Shown here one piece after another: positions 12,479-23,333 of a DNA stretch of 64,000 bases (its first letter is position 1; every line of letters begins with the position of its first letter). Source of the stretch: Lactifluus volemus (Eukaryota; Basidiomycota; Agaricomycetes; Russulales; Russulaceae); the NCBI GenBank assembly GCA_022376515.1, contig WTXI01000005.1, positions 1,240,001 to 1,304,000 of the forward strand, read 5' to 3'. Made by a program: the position numbers and the translations under genes. The notes under the pieces were generated by a model. It was not told the origin of the DNA and made no database searches. It was given only the letters and a program-made list of their open reading frames with translations.

Positions 12479-14999
12479 TTAAGTCAAGCCAGCGGCTGCC
12501 TTGTAGGCGCCCTCCAACCCCGTCCGCCGTAAGCCTCTGAACCACGCAGTGAATTTTCGAGTCTGCGCCTGGATGTCCAAGTACCACTCGAAGACAACAA
12601 ACCCGCAGTATAATCGTTCGTACCTCCTGGAAACCGCTAAAGTGAGGTAAAACGGATAAAAGCTTCTCATAACGCACCACCAAGCGCTAAAATATTCGAC
12701 CAATCTTCCCGGTGATAGAAGCCCGCTTCCTCTCATTCCGTCGAAAACGGCTTGTCGTTCATCTTCCCACACTGCGGTGGCGCAGTATTTGGCTACAACG
12801 ACAAAGACGCGAATCTGGGTGGGCCACATAGTAAATAATCTAGGGGCAACACCCACTGCTAACGTACCTTTGAGTGTGTAGTGGATAGCGCGTGGTCCAG
12901 ACTTCTGTTAAGATGTATGTCTCATCAATAGGGTCGAACACTGTAAACATGAATAATACCGTGTAAGGTCGTTCAGCTTGAAGACCATTAACACCCTCCG
13001 AGGCACATTTCGCAGAATATCAAAGACAGATATAAGTAGCCCCTGCTCGGTCATAACGGCGTTCCGTAATGCCTCCAACTCCTGCTCTGTTTGGGGCAAT
13101 TGGTCTAACATGCTAGTCGCACGCTCTAAAGGCACATTGCTTTCATTCTCCGGACGTTGGTCCTGCGGTTCATCCGCCATCGATGCTCGGCCTCCAGGAA
13201 CACATCAGTTGACACCCGGAGCGACCACTCGATGCACTCACCAGTCAGTGCTGCCTCGAATATAGGGTACTGAAACGGGATGAGGTCCTCACTTAACGGA
13301 AAACAGCCCAGACTGACCTTGTCAGAGTCAACATTTCCTACCAGTTGAGCGTATTTTCGTCGATCTGCGCTATTTTCCGGGCTAGCAGGTGATATCAAAG
13401 CTAACCAGAGCTTGCTGTAGTTGATTCGAAGGGACCTATCCAGGTCAAAGTACAATCCGTGATCAAGAAGGACTATCTCGAAATTGTAAGGTGATCGAGA
13501 GGTGGCAGGTCGTGGCCTGATCAAAAGGTTTCCTTTGGATTGGATTGAGTTCATGATGTAAGATCAGCGAGAAAACAATGACCTGGATGAGGATCCTAAC
13601 CAACGAGTGAGTCGCAACACGGAGCCTAACAGCTTGACGAGCTCACGGCATGAAACCACCCATCGATGTATACCATTTGGGAAAATATTCTTGATAGTTC
13701 CAGAGAGACTTTATTGCGGTCGATATTGTGCACGGCAAGATACTCGAGATCGTCGACCCTTGCGCCCTCGATGAACTCCATGATGAGCACCCTCTTGTCC
13801 GCAGATATCACTTTTGGGATATACAAGGAAGTGCTAATGCTTTCGAAATTCTTCATTGCTTTTCTCGCATTCCTGGCTTCGTTGGAAAAATCTAGCTCCT
13901 TTGGAAGGTTTTCACGCATTTCCTCTCCAAGCCACGTGAATTCAAACTCTGGGAACCATCGTTTGATCCAACCTACAAGCGTGATCCGTTAGTTCGGGAG
14001 TTTGGCGGAGACAACATACGAGAGTACCGAGCGTCAGTTCAACCATCACCATGTCTATCTCACTAAATTCAAGTAAATGGGGATGTTGTAACTAGGATAA
14101 TATGGGTCACATTCGATGAAAGTAAACTGATGACGCACTTTGACCGCTACAGTCTTTCCAGACTCTCGATGATGCGCAATGTGCACCTGAGCAAGACTGG
14201 CGACACCGATAGGTTCTGGGTTGAAGTAGTCAAAAAGTTCAGACAGCGGTCGTCCCATATCCGACAGAAAGAGTGCGTTGACATCTTCATATGGCGTCGG
14301 ATCGCATTTATCTTGCAAAGGGCGCATGGTACTCCTCCACTCCGATGGCAAGACGACACTGTCCTAAAATTGAGGACGAATGTGCAGAAGTCGATATGAC
14401 CTAGAACTCACAGAGAAGCCATGTGCTGCCCTAACTTTATGAACACCCCTTAGGAAAAGGCCTGGACTCAACACTATCTCTCTCTGAACAATCGAACTAT
14501 GGCGCGCTCACCTCCATTGGCCAGCAACGCCCGAAGGACGCGCTCTGCGCTTCGTAAATGACAATGAGCGTATGCCTCCTTCTGCTCTTCATCGGATCTA
14601 TATGTTCTAGCGAATGTGTATTTGTAGTCTATCGCTCCGAATATGGCGGCCGCTGTTTGAATCGGTATATGCATCACTTTTCACGAACGCGGGAAATTCC
14701 CGACGAAAGCTTTACTCACTTGCAACGCGAGAGCACCTAACGATGGCTAATACCGTATGTCTGAATGGTTGGTAATTCTCGTAGGCTATAAAGCCGACAC
14801 CAGCCCCGAACGCTACGGCGATAGAATATGCTGCGAAGGAACGCACGCCGCCACTCTGCACGCCATAGAGTGGTAGGGGATGTAGTTTTCCGGGACGTCG
14901 TGATGGCCACCGACTAAGGTGTTTAGTGGAATAGTTTGATGAGGGAGCCACGCGGAGAAACAGAGGGGTGCGTCTCGTGCGCAGGCCAACGCAAAGCAT
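12479..14999 (-). CDS. Mitochondrial UbiB/ABC1-type atypical kinase (ADCK1/MCP2-like)
   Basis: Atypical kinase-like protein of the mitochondrial inner membrane; the family acts in coenzyme Q and lipid homeostasis. Seen: an Arg-rich presequence followed by a membrane segment (SIAVAFGAGVGFIAY), the UbiB signature FIKLGQHMASL near 14.42 kb, the Ala-rich loop ASLAQVH and VAVKVRH near 14.15 kb, LIMEFIEGARVDD near 13.77 kb, the catalytic loop DPHPGN, and LLDHG replacing DFG near 13.46 kb. DPHPG is carried by a 13-nt micro-exon at 13583-13595, with an ag acceptor upstream and a gtcatt donor downstream; the split Gly codon is completed by the next exon (NLLIRPRP). The C-terminus (LDIQAQTRKF to KAAAGLT) fits the ADCK1 branch. 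Start chosen at 14999 because it opens the presequence frame; an upstream exon is possible. Confidence 0.88.
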
Positions 15000-15253
15000 G
15001 AAGAATCTGATCCACTAGCAGCGGGACCGGTGACGTTGGGCCTGGTAGCCGGCCCGAGGCTCACGAGCGCCCACCAAATCCGTGTGGCCATGGGAGACAA
15101 CTCAAAACTTAACTTATAACCAACCCTAGGTTTAGGTTCTTGTCCGAGATTCGTGGGACATGTGTACGCTCTCTCACATCACATAAGTCTTTGTGAGTCC
15201 TCTAGGCATTACGAACTACCAGCCGTAATCGACAGCTTCTATTGTAGTAGAAA

Positions 15254-16903
15254 TCACAGCCGGAACTTCAGCGTAGGGGCCTTCCCAAACGCCCAATCCG
15301 AGATCAGCACGCCCCCGATTGCGGTTCTAGGTGGGACCCTGAAAGGTGGTTCGTTGGAGCCGAAGACGACGGGTGCGGTGCGACCCGAAGTGAGCTGTCG
15401 TGGACAGCAGCATCGCCACCGAGAGGGTCACCACCTGTTACTTGGACGTTGACACTCTCCTCAATATTGTTTGCAATCTGCTGATAATCGCTTCTCGTAA
15501 AATTTGTACCTTCGCTGTGCTGAAGTACAGCTAGGACCTCTTCGCGGGTATACCATTTCGCATCTAACAATACATTAAGCCAGGGCAACTAGGCACATGC
15601 AACACGTACCTTCAAGTTCCTTGTCAAGATCTAGTCTTATTGATTCCGAGGGGTCTCCGGTTGCATAGAATCCTACCATGAGATTGGCAGGATATGGCTG
15701 ACTTGGCACATGAGTTAAATCCAACACTGAGTACATCATAACCGAACCCATGGCTGTCCAGAATGATATTTCACGTTTCGGACACTAATGCCGGCCTCTT
15801 CCCAGAGCTCGCGTTTGACAGCATCCTCGAATGACTCACCGGGTTCTATGAACCCCGCCAGAGTAGAGTAGAACGTTGGTGGAAACTTTTTCTGATTTCC
15901 AAAAAGATCAGGAAACCCGTCGCACAATTTTTAACCAAGTTGGCCTACATTCCGTCCAAGGAGAATTTTGTCCTGTGCCTCTTCAGTACAGCCACGATGA
16001 CAGCAGCGTCAGTCCTTGGGTGTGTGATGTTATGTAATCCTTTCCTGGCGAGAAACTAGTCGGACAACCTATGACACGAAAGAGGAGAGACAAACTGTGT
16101 GGGACAAGGCTTCCTGGACGTATGTTTAGATGACGATAGAAGGCTTGCGCACGAAACCTTCCATCCACTCCACACAGAATATACGGGCGAACCACAGGAA
16201 GCACAGAACTCAGTAAGTAATGGATTAGCGACGCAAGAGGACGATGTGATATCAATCAACCCATACCTTGTTCCGGAAATTCCAATCTACCATACTCCGA
16301 GCCTCAGCAAATATTGCCGCATCAAATTCGCTCATGCCGCGAGTGGCGTATCTGGGCTCGGCAAATGACAATGCATACCCATCCGTCCCGGCGGTCGAAG
16401 TCTGCAATAAACGATCCGATTCCGTTTGACCGATTTCTGTGAGGTCGATGGAAAAGAAAGGGGTGCCAATTAGGGTCTTTGCAAGTTGCTCAGGGGAGGT
16501 AGATTGACGGTAGTCATTCGCTTGCGCCTCGCTCAAGCCAAGGAAGACAATCGGCGCGCCTCTAAACCTAGCAGCCTCAAGGATTGGCAGATCGACAGTA
16601 GCAACCTCGCCTTCACCTGGCTCCTGCCCAAAATATGGTTTCGACCCCAAGAAGGGTTCAACCTCGGAGGTGGTCAACAAAGCGAGCCGAACTTCTTTTG
16701 CCTGCGAGGCTATCAAAGGTTTCCCCTCCTGGAATAGCTACCCATCGGGTGGAGGGAGAATCAAGAAGTGAATTTATGAATAGGGAAGAGGTCCGCAGCC
16801 ATGATAGGCGGTTGAGGGGAGATCCACCCAGGAAATTAACGTACCTAGCGAGGAGTTAATGGAGTGAAAAATACAAGAGATACCAAAATTGGTATGTCGA
16901 CAT
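15254..16903 (-). CDS. NPY1: Nudix NADH pyrophosphatase (NPY1/NUDT12-like)
   Basis: Hydrolyses NAD(P)H to NMNH and AMP, in peroxisomes in yeast (family knowledge). Seen: GGSPLNRLSWLR at the N-terminus, a zinc ribbon (FCASCGSPV near 16.18 kb, KPCPTQF near 16.1 kb), the Nudix box EPGESFEDAVKRELWEEAG near 15.8 kb, and SGQPW/PYPANLM, the NADH-pyrophosphatase signature, split by an intron. The C-terminus is PPRTAIGGVLISDWA with a stop at 15254. Start at 16903: MSTYQFW joins YVNFLGG across a 39-bp intron with the codon phase preserved. Two frame breaks occur: an extra G near 16723 (GGGG run) and a one-base shift near 15380. Both restore family sequence, so I treat them as sequence errors. Codons around the second are uncertain. 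Confidence 0.85.
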
Positions 16904-17991
16904 ACGTTTCGTTCATGTGAGAAGGTGAAAGAAAGTCGAACCTCGATTGGCAGCCTTTCTGGATAACTGATACTGTACTCAGCCGAATTGTGTCCGAGGC
17001 CTTCCGAGGCTCGTCGCCGAGACTCCCGATGAGCGGATCACTGAGAAGGCCATTTTTCACGGCCCGATGGACTTGACTTATTCGGAACAGACGCGTCGTT
17101 GGCGACAGTGCCGCTGCTATGTCGCATCGCGTACTCCGGGCTGTCCCTCCCCGCGCTCCCGAGAGAGAGAGTACGTATTGTGACGCGCTACAATAGCAGC
17201 AATGCCAACACTTTCTGCCGCTTCTTCGTTGCATTCTCTTGATCCTTTTAGAGCAGATTAACGAACTGAACGCCACCATATGTGATCAGCAAACAGTGTC
17301 TATATCCCATCCTAACCTTTGCTGAAGAAACTTTGCTTGTATGACTTAATTCGGCTTGCTCAATGTAGCCACATATGGAGGAGAACACCATACACGTATA
17401 CGGTACACGCTTACGGGTTCTTCCATTTGCATCTCACGCGGATGTATATCCGGTCGTTACCTCACTGCAATCGCTAGGTCCCTAGGGGGAATAGCGTCGA
17501 CAGGTCCAATCCGCTCTGAGCCAGCCTACAGGGTCCATTGCCCATACGGCGTGCAAAACCCGTGGGTACCCATGGTTTCAGTTCAGATCTTGTTTCAATG
17601 CAGTGTCATATCATAAATATCCAGCCTCATTGCACTCGCCGCCTCGTTCTTCTTTCAGACGTTTTACGGTTGGATGCACATCGGTAAGTGAGAGAAATTC
17701 CCTTGACATTTCCTTCTTTGACTTGCCGTCCCTTCAACTTTCCTCTTATGGGAGAAAACGGACAATTCACCCATCGCTCTTCTACGGTGCCATAAATCCC
17801 TGGATCTGTGTGTGACATCTTTTGGTGAGACATGACCCTTTTGCCTCAATTCCGAAAATGATCTGCTTATAAGCAGACAGAAACGAAGCCGTGTACACAG
17901 AGCATCTCTCATGGTCCTGCATGTCATTGTAAAGTGCCTCTTCTATCTCTCTTTTTCTCAGCGCCGGTTGACCCAAAATCACTTGCTGTAG
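16904..17991. other. Non-coding interval upstream of NPY1
   Basis: About 1.1 kb with no ORF that resembles a protein family. It contains a short GA run near 17161-17173 and the NPY1 5' side. Nothing else recognisable. Confidence 0.4.
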
Positions 17992-18228
17992 ATGGCCATC
18001 GACTCCCCATCACCGCCGCAGAACAAGAAGGCCACCACCCGAACGCCATCCCAAGGGCGAGAAGCCGAAATCCCGCAAGATATCACACCAGCGCGGGCGA
18101 TTGCAGAAGCCTGGATAAAGGAGTCGAAAGAGAGCCAAGATAAATGGAAGGACACCGATGCGAAGCTGAAGGACACTTTTAACCACACAAATCGACCAGT
18201 TCCGTTGGGGAGGAGAGCGAAGATGTAG
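17992..18228 (+). CDS. Small hydrophilic protein of unknown function
   Basis: A 78-codon open frame from an ATG to TAG, not recognised. The product is Pro/Ser-rich at the start (MAIDSPSPPQNKK), then helical and charged (ARAIAEAWIKESKESQDKWK), ending in basic PLGRRAKM. No signal peptide or membrane segment is evident. The composition is more protein-like than that of the overlapping frames, and it sits about 180 bp upstream of the carrier gene on the same strand. It could be a genuine conserved small protein or chance. Confidence 0.4.
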   Translation: MAIDSPSPPQNKKATTRTPSQGREAEIPQDITPARAIAEAWIKESKESQDKWKDTDAKLKDTFNHTNRPVPLGRRAKM

Positions 18229-18408
18229 GCTGCAATACCCGCAGCCATCGCTGGCTGTCGGCGGCAATTCACGGGTCAGGACCCTTTGCTATCTTATCTT
18301 ATCTACGCGCGCGCTGTAAAATTCCCTCATGTTCGTTTTTGGTCTGGTCCATCACGGTTACCAGCCTTGACACATTTTATCCCATTGTTCCTCTCTTCAA
18401 AAAAAAAC

Positions 18409-19631
18409 ATGTCTCAGACTGTTAAGGACCTTACAGCGGGGACAGCAGGAGGAATCGCGCAGGTCAAACTTCTGTTGCGATGGAAATTGTTAAAGACTTA
18501 CAACACCAGGTTTTAGTCGGCCAACCTTTTGACATCGTCAAAGTGGTATGTCGGTTGCAAAGGGAGCCCTCCAATGCCTCACTTTTATTACCCAGCGTAT
18601 GCAAACGTCGTCAAAAGGAACGTACAGTGGTATGCTTGACTGTGCAGGTGGGATAGTGAGGAACGAAGGCCCGCTTGCCTTCTACAAGGTTAGTTTCAAG
18701 GCTTTTTCACCACACAGTTCCCATCATCACACGTAAACCAGGGTACCTTGACACCACTATTGGGCATCGGGGTTTGCGTTTCTATACAATTCGGCGTCCT
18801 CGAGTATACCAAGCGCTATTTTACCGCACAAAACGCGCGAAAAGGACAAGATGCCGCTCAAAGCGCCCTGCTAAGTTCTTCACAGTTGCTGGTTGGGGGA
18901 GCCTTGGCAGGACTAGGTAACGGCTTCGTTTCTGGACCAGTGGAACATATACGGATACGTGCGTCACATCACTTTACACAGAAATGCTTCTCGTCTAAAG
19001 CTGCCGAACTCAGGACTACAGACACAGTCAAACACGAATCCGGTCTATCGTGGCCCGTTCGATGCCATTAAAAAAATAGGATCCAAATATGGAGTCCGAG
19101 GAATTTATAAAGGTCAAAATGTTACTTTCCTGCGCGAGGCATTGGGATATGGCGTATACTTTTGGACATATGAGAAACTAGTACAACGTGAGATGGCGAA
19201 AAAGGGCATCCTTCGGGAGCAGATAAGTCCGGGTAGCGCGATACTGTATGGCGCGGCGGCAGGCTATGCTGTGAGTGACTCTCCTTGATTATTAACGTAC
19301 ATGATACAAGAGGGTCTGATTGCCGAACTCTAAAAAAGCTCTGGGGTGTGATATACCCTATAGATATGATCAAGTCACGGATGCAGACGGACGGGTTTTC
19401 CCCTTCTGATGGACAGAAGTATCGATCTACGTGCACTGCGTACGGACCGTGTGGAAAACCGAAGGCGCTAGTGCGTTTACGAGGGGGCTAGGACCCACGT
19501 TGATTCGGTGTGTTGTACACGACTTGACCCCGTTTGATGGTGGCTGATGTTGGTATCATAGGTCGCCTTTTGCGAATGGTGCAACATTCTTGGGATTCGA
19601 GATGGCGAACCGCTTTCTGAATTCTATTTAA
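18409..19631 (+). CDS. Mitochondrial carrier protein (SLC25; YMC1/CRC1-like)
   Basis: Inner-membrane metabolite carrier. Seen: three repeat signatures, PFDIVKV, PVEHIRIR and PIDMIKSR, each at the end of the odd-numbered helix as expected, plus GVRGIYKGQNVTFLREALGY and the terminal SPFANGATFLGFEMANRFLN. At least five short introns join with the codon phase intact. The repeats are closest to the carnitine/basic amino acid carrier branch (YMC1, CRC1), but substrate cannot be read from sequence. Near 19433 the frame shifts: YRST is followed one base over by CVRTVWKTEGASAFTRGLGP, so one base is probably missing there; the literal frame stops early at 19489-19491. Start: MSQTVKDLTAGTAGG directly after an A-rich leader. 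Confidence 0.9.
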
Positions 19632-19814
19632 TTGCGGGCCGCCCCAAAATAGCACGCGCTTCCAAGTACTGCAGCGTGTAGAACAGGCGAACTTGTTAGC
19701 CTTTGATAGTATCTATAGATACATAGAAAAGATACCTTTTGATGATGTGACGTGGCTGTCACAATTCGTTTATCTAGTTTGTCACAGCTTGAGCCTGCAT
19801 TTGCACAACATACC

Positions 19815-22769
19815 ATGTCTGAGCCATTCCATCATAGGCCTACGCTCAAACAGGTGGGCCTTTGGTTGGGTAGAAATATAAGTTTCCTTATTCTCTGCCC
19901 TTCTTACAGACGAACAAGCCGTTTAAGTCCAGGCATGCGACGAAAGCATCCATCAAGGAGCGGTCAAAAGGTAATTCCATCGATTCGCGCACTCACTGCG
20001 GAATGAATGTTATCATTGTATCTGCGGTGCTGAGATCGGGTGCTTATGCGCTCATGTCTTGAATAGTGTGGTGTATAATTATGCACTCACAATAATTCAC
20101 TCCAGGTCGCATTTCCGGGCAGGCTACAAAATTGATGCACGCCTCCAATGCGAGCGCTCAGTCTAAACTAAACCGGCGAAACCACGCAAAACAGATTCAG
20201 CTTCAAAAGCGCCAGTCACTGCTTTCTGCCATTCGTGTTTTCGGCGGCGTTGATGGAGCTCCTCGAATTGTTGCCGTCGTACCGCTTTGTGAAGATGTTT
20301 CGCCACGCGTTGCCGTATCAGCTCTTTCGAATTCCCTGGGGATCCCCGCCCAGACCGACCAGGAACCTGTTTGGAAAATCAAGTTCGTGATACCCTTTTT
20401 TTTCTTCTACTTTTGGATGCCTTGTTTGTCTCATCATGATCTCGTTTTATCTGAAGGGTGGAGCGATTTAAGACTTCCGTCCAATTTATTCAGCTAGCTT
20501 ACGGGGACTTTTACGCCGCCCTGGATGCTTGTAAAGTAGCCGACTACGTTGTCTTCGTTCTCTCTCCTGTCGTGGAAGTTGGTACCTGGGGTGAAACAGT
20601 ACTTAGGACACTTCAAACCCAGGGACTTCCTGATGTGGTATCCGTCATTGCTCCAGGACATCACATGGAACCTAAAGCCCGTTCAGGGATCCTCAAGTCC
20701 CTTCTTTCCTTTATGCAATACTTCTTCCCGGAACAATCCAGGGTCTTTGATCTCAATGTTCTCTCAGACCAATTGAGCGCAGTCAGAGTGCTATCTGAAG
20801 GTAAGCCACGCGACGTCCGTTGGAGAGAAGGACGGTCGTGGCTTCTGGCTGAGTCTGTCGACTGGGTGGACGGAAATCTTGCAGTCACGGCATGGTCCGA
20901 GGCGGTCAACTGTCCCCTAATCGCCTAGTTCACCTGCCCAATCATGGCGACTTCCAAGTGCTGAGGGTGTGTCATCCGATGTCTTCTCGGCCTTTTTTGT
21001 TCTTTCGATTAAGTAACCACTTAGATATGTTCTCCCCATTCTGTTGGGAATCCAGGCACAGATTCTACTGCCATGGCCGTAGAACCTACCATCCTCTCCG
21101 AGCCAGATCCAGAGGACGTGGACTCTCTTGTTCCAGTAATGACCCAGATGACATGCAAAACGAGCAAACATGGCCGACGGAGGAAGAGATGCAAGGTGAT
21201 GATTCTCCTCGGAAACCTACTGAGGATTCCCAGTTACCCGAAGCAAGTCCCGGCACTACTCCGCGCGCAGTTCGACGCGTTCCGAAAGGGACTAGTGAAT
21301 ACCAGGCTGCATGGATCGTTGACGAGGGTGACGAAGGAGATGAGACAAACAAGACAACGATGAAGATACACAGAATGGGATGGGGATGAAATAGTTGAGG
21401 TCCCTTTCACCTCGAAGGTGAGATGGAAGTGGAAGCCCATAACGGGGACGAGTCGGCTTCCAAGACCTGGAAGAGGAAGAAGAGAACAAGCAGTCAGTTT
21501 ATTTACCCCTTCGAGGTTCTTTTCTCACTCAATGCAAAGGTTAGAGAGCTGGCGTGGACGACAGCGAGAAGAACGAGACGATCGAGAGTTTCCAGATGAG
21601 GTTGACACGCCGAAAGACGTACCTGCGAGAATTAGGTTTCAACGCTACAGAGGGATGCGATCTTTCCGTACCAGCCCATGGGACCCTTATGAAAACTTAC
21701 CACGAGATTATGCTCGAATATTTCAATTCGAGGATTTCAAGCGGACAGAACGAGCAGTTCGCAGACGCGCTGGGGAGGAAGGAGGCGCAATACCAGTCAG
21801 TCCATGAAATGTACCAGGTTCGCATATAGACTCTGACACGTTCCAATTCGTTAGGCCGGGACAAGAGTGACTATCTATCTCAAGGATGTTCCCAAGGATG
21901 CTGCTGAGCCACGCTCTGGTCGTCCGCTCATCGCCTTCAGTCTGCTGCAACATGAACACAAGAAGTCGGTTCTTCACTTTGCCGTTCAACGTAACACAGA
22001 GTACGAAGATTCTGTGCGCTCCAAAGTGAGTTGTCATCGTATCATTTCGATTTCAGTCATGGTGATCCCAGTCAAGGACCCCCTCATACTCTGTGTAGGA
22101 CCTCGACGACTACGGGTGAACCCTGTATACAGCCAGTATGCCCAAGGTGGTGCAAGGGGGGTCAACAACGTACACAAATTCGAGCGTTACCTGCGACACG
22201 GTGATACTTACGTGGCCACGATCTATGCGCCAATCCTATTCGGGTACCAACCCTGCTCATTGTTGAGCGAGACACCTGATGCAATTAGTCAGTTCTTGGT
22301 CGAATTGGGGGGTGAAATATGTCTGATTGTCATTTTAGCACCATCCCTGGTTGCTATGGGCTCGCTGCTCAGCCCTGATCCGACAAGGATAAATGCAAAG
22401 CGCATCATTCTATCCGGACATCCGTTCAAGATCCACAAGAGGACAGCTACAGTTAGATATATGTTCTTTAGTCCGGGTAAGTTCCTTAGCTTCATCATGC
22501 CGGGTTTGTTTGTGAAAGGGGTTTTTCTTCCATATTTAGAGGATGTGCTGTACTATAAACCCATCCAGCTGCACACTAAGTATGGACGGACTGGCCATAT
22601 CCGTGAATCTCTCGGAACTCACGGGTATTTCAAAGCCCATTTCGACGCGCCCATCTCGCAAATGGATACCGTGTGTATGTCATTATATAAGCGCGTCTAC
22701 CCGAAATGGAGCGAGCTGCTAGTCGAAGAGACATACAAATCCCGGATCTTGGATGCAATGGAGGAATAG
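19815..22769 (+). CDS. TSR1: Ribosome biogenesis protein TSR1 (BMS1/TSR1 family)
   Basis: GTPase-like factor needed for late 40S pre-ribosome maturation in nucleolus and cytoplasm (family knowledge). Seen: a basic N-terminus (MSEPFHHRPTLKQ, TNKPFKSRHATK), NRRNHAKQIQ, VFGGVDGAPRIVAVVPL, SVIAPGHHMEPKARSG, then an acidic middle (EPDPEDVDSLV), and the C-terminal domain (RIRFQRYRGMRSFRTSPWDP, LPRDYARIFQFEDFKRTE, PLILCVGPRRLRVNP, KRTATVRYMFFSPEDVLYYK across an intron, ending SRILDAMEE). As usual for TSR1 there is no intact P-loop. Frame breaks near 20889 (ACGG for ACGGG) and 21136 are each repaired by one base. The junctions between 21.35 and 21.6 kb are not fully resolved. Confidence 0.92.
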
Positions 22770-23333
22770 ATAGTGGCGGCCTTGTAAATGTCTTACCTGT
22801 GCGCTAAAAATTCATGAATTTCCGACTCGGCGTTGGAATGGAGTCTATGAATTAAATTTCAATTTGATCGTCCCTGGACCACGTGATGGAGCGCGTAGCC
22901 TGTGCTGCAGCTGCGGATATCACAATCCCTTTATTTCTACTTTTTTGGCTTTTTGGGAGAGATCCCCGCTTGTTCGTTCTTTGGTAGTCGGAGCCGCGGC
23001 GGACAAGATCAGTAGTACAAAGCCCTTATGTCTCTACATCACATGTGATCGAAAGAGATACGAGGATTATCTCGATAAGGTGGGACCTGACGTCAACTGA
23101 GACCCTACAGGTTCATGACGAATTGAAAGGGGTTCAAATATTGTGCGTAAGGGGATAACAAAACAAGGTGGATATTGGTGGGAAGGATCGAGGGGACATA
23201 AAGTTGGGCCGTTGCAATTTGCTAGAAGACATAGCTTGACGCTGGCCCCGCGGGCTCGATGGTTGTGTTTGACTTGCCAGCGGAAATTGATAGCCGCATA
23301 AAGTCCAAATCACCTAACTTACCCCGAGCATTG
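22770..23333. other. Spacer between convergent TSR1 and CLC genes
   Basis: About 560 bp holding the two 3' ends. A small plus-strand frame at 22864-23100 shows no family features. No repeat or RNA gene seen. Confidence 0.4.

Noticed and set aside
16845..17279. Minus-strand 144-codon frame upstream of NPY1
   Set aside because: It overlaps the NPY1 first exon and intron in another frame and shows no domain or sensible composition.
22864..23100. Plus-strand small frame between TSR1 and CLC
   Set aside because: Lies in the 3' spacer of convergent genes and has no family features.
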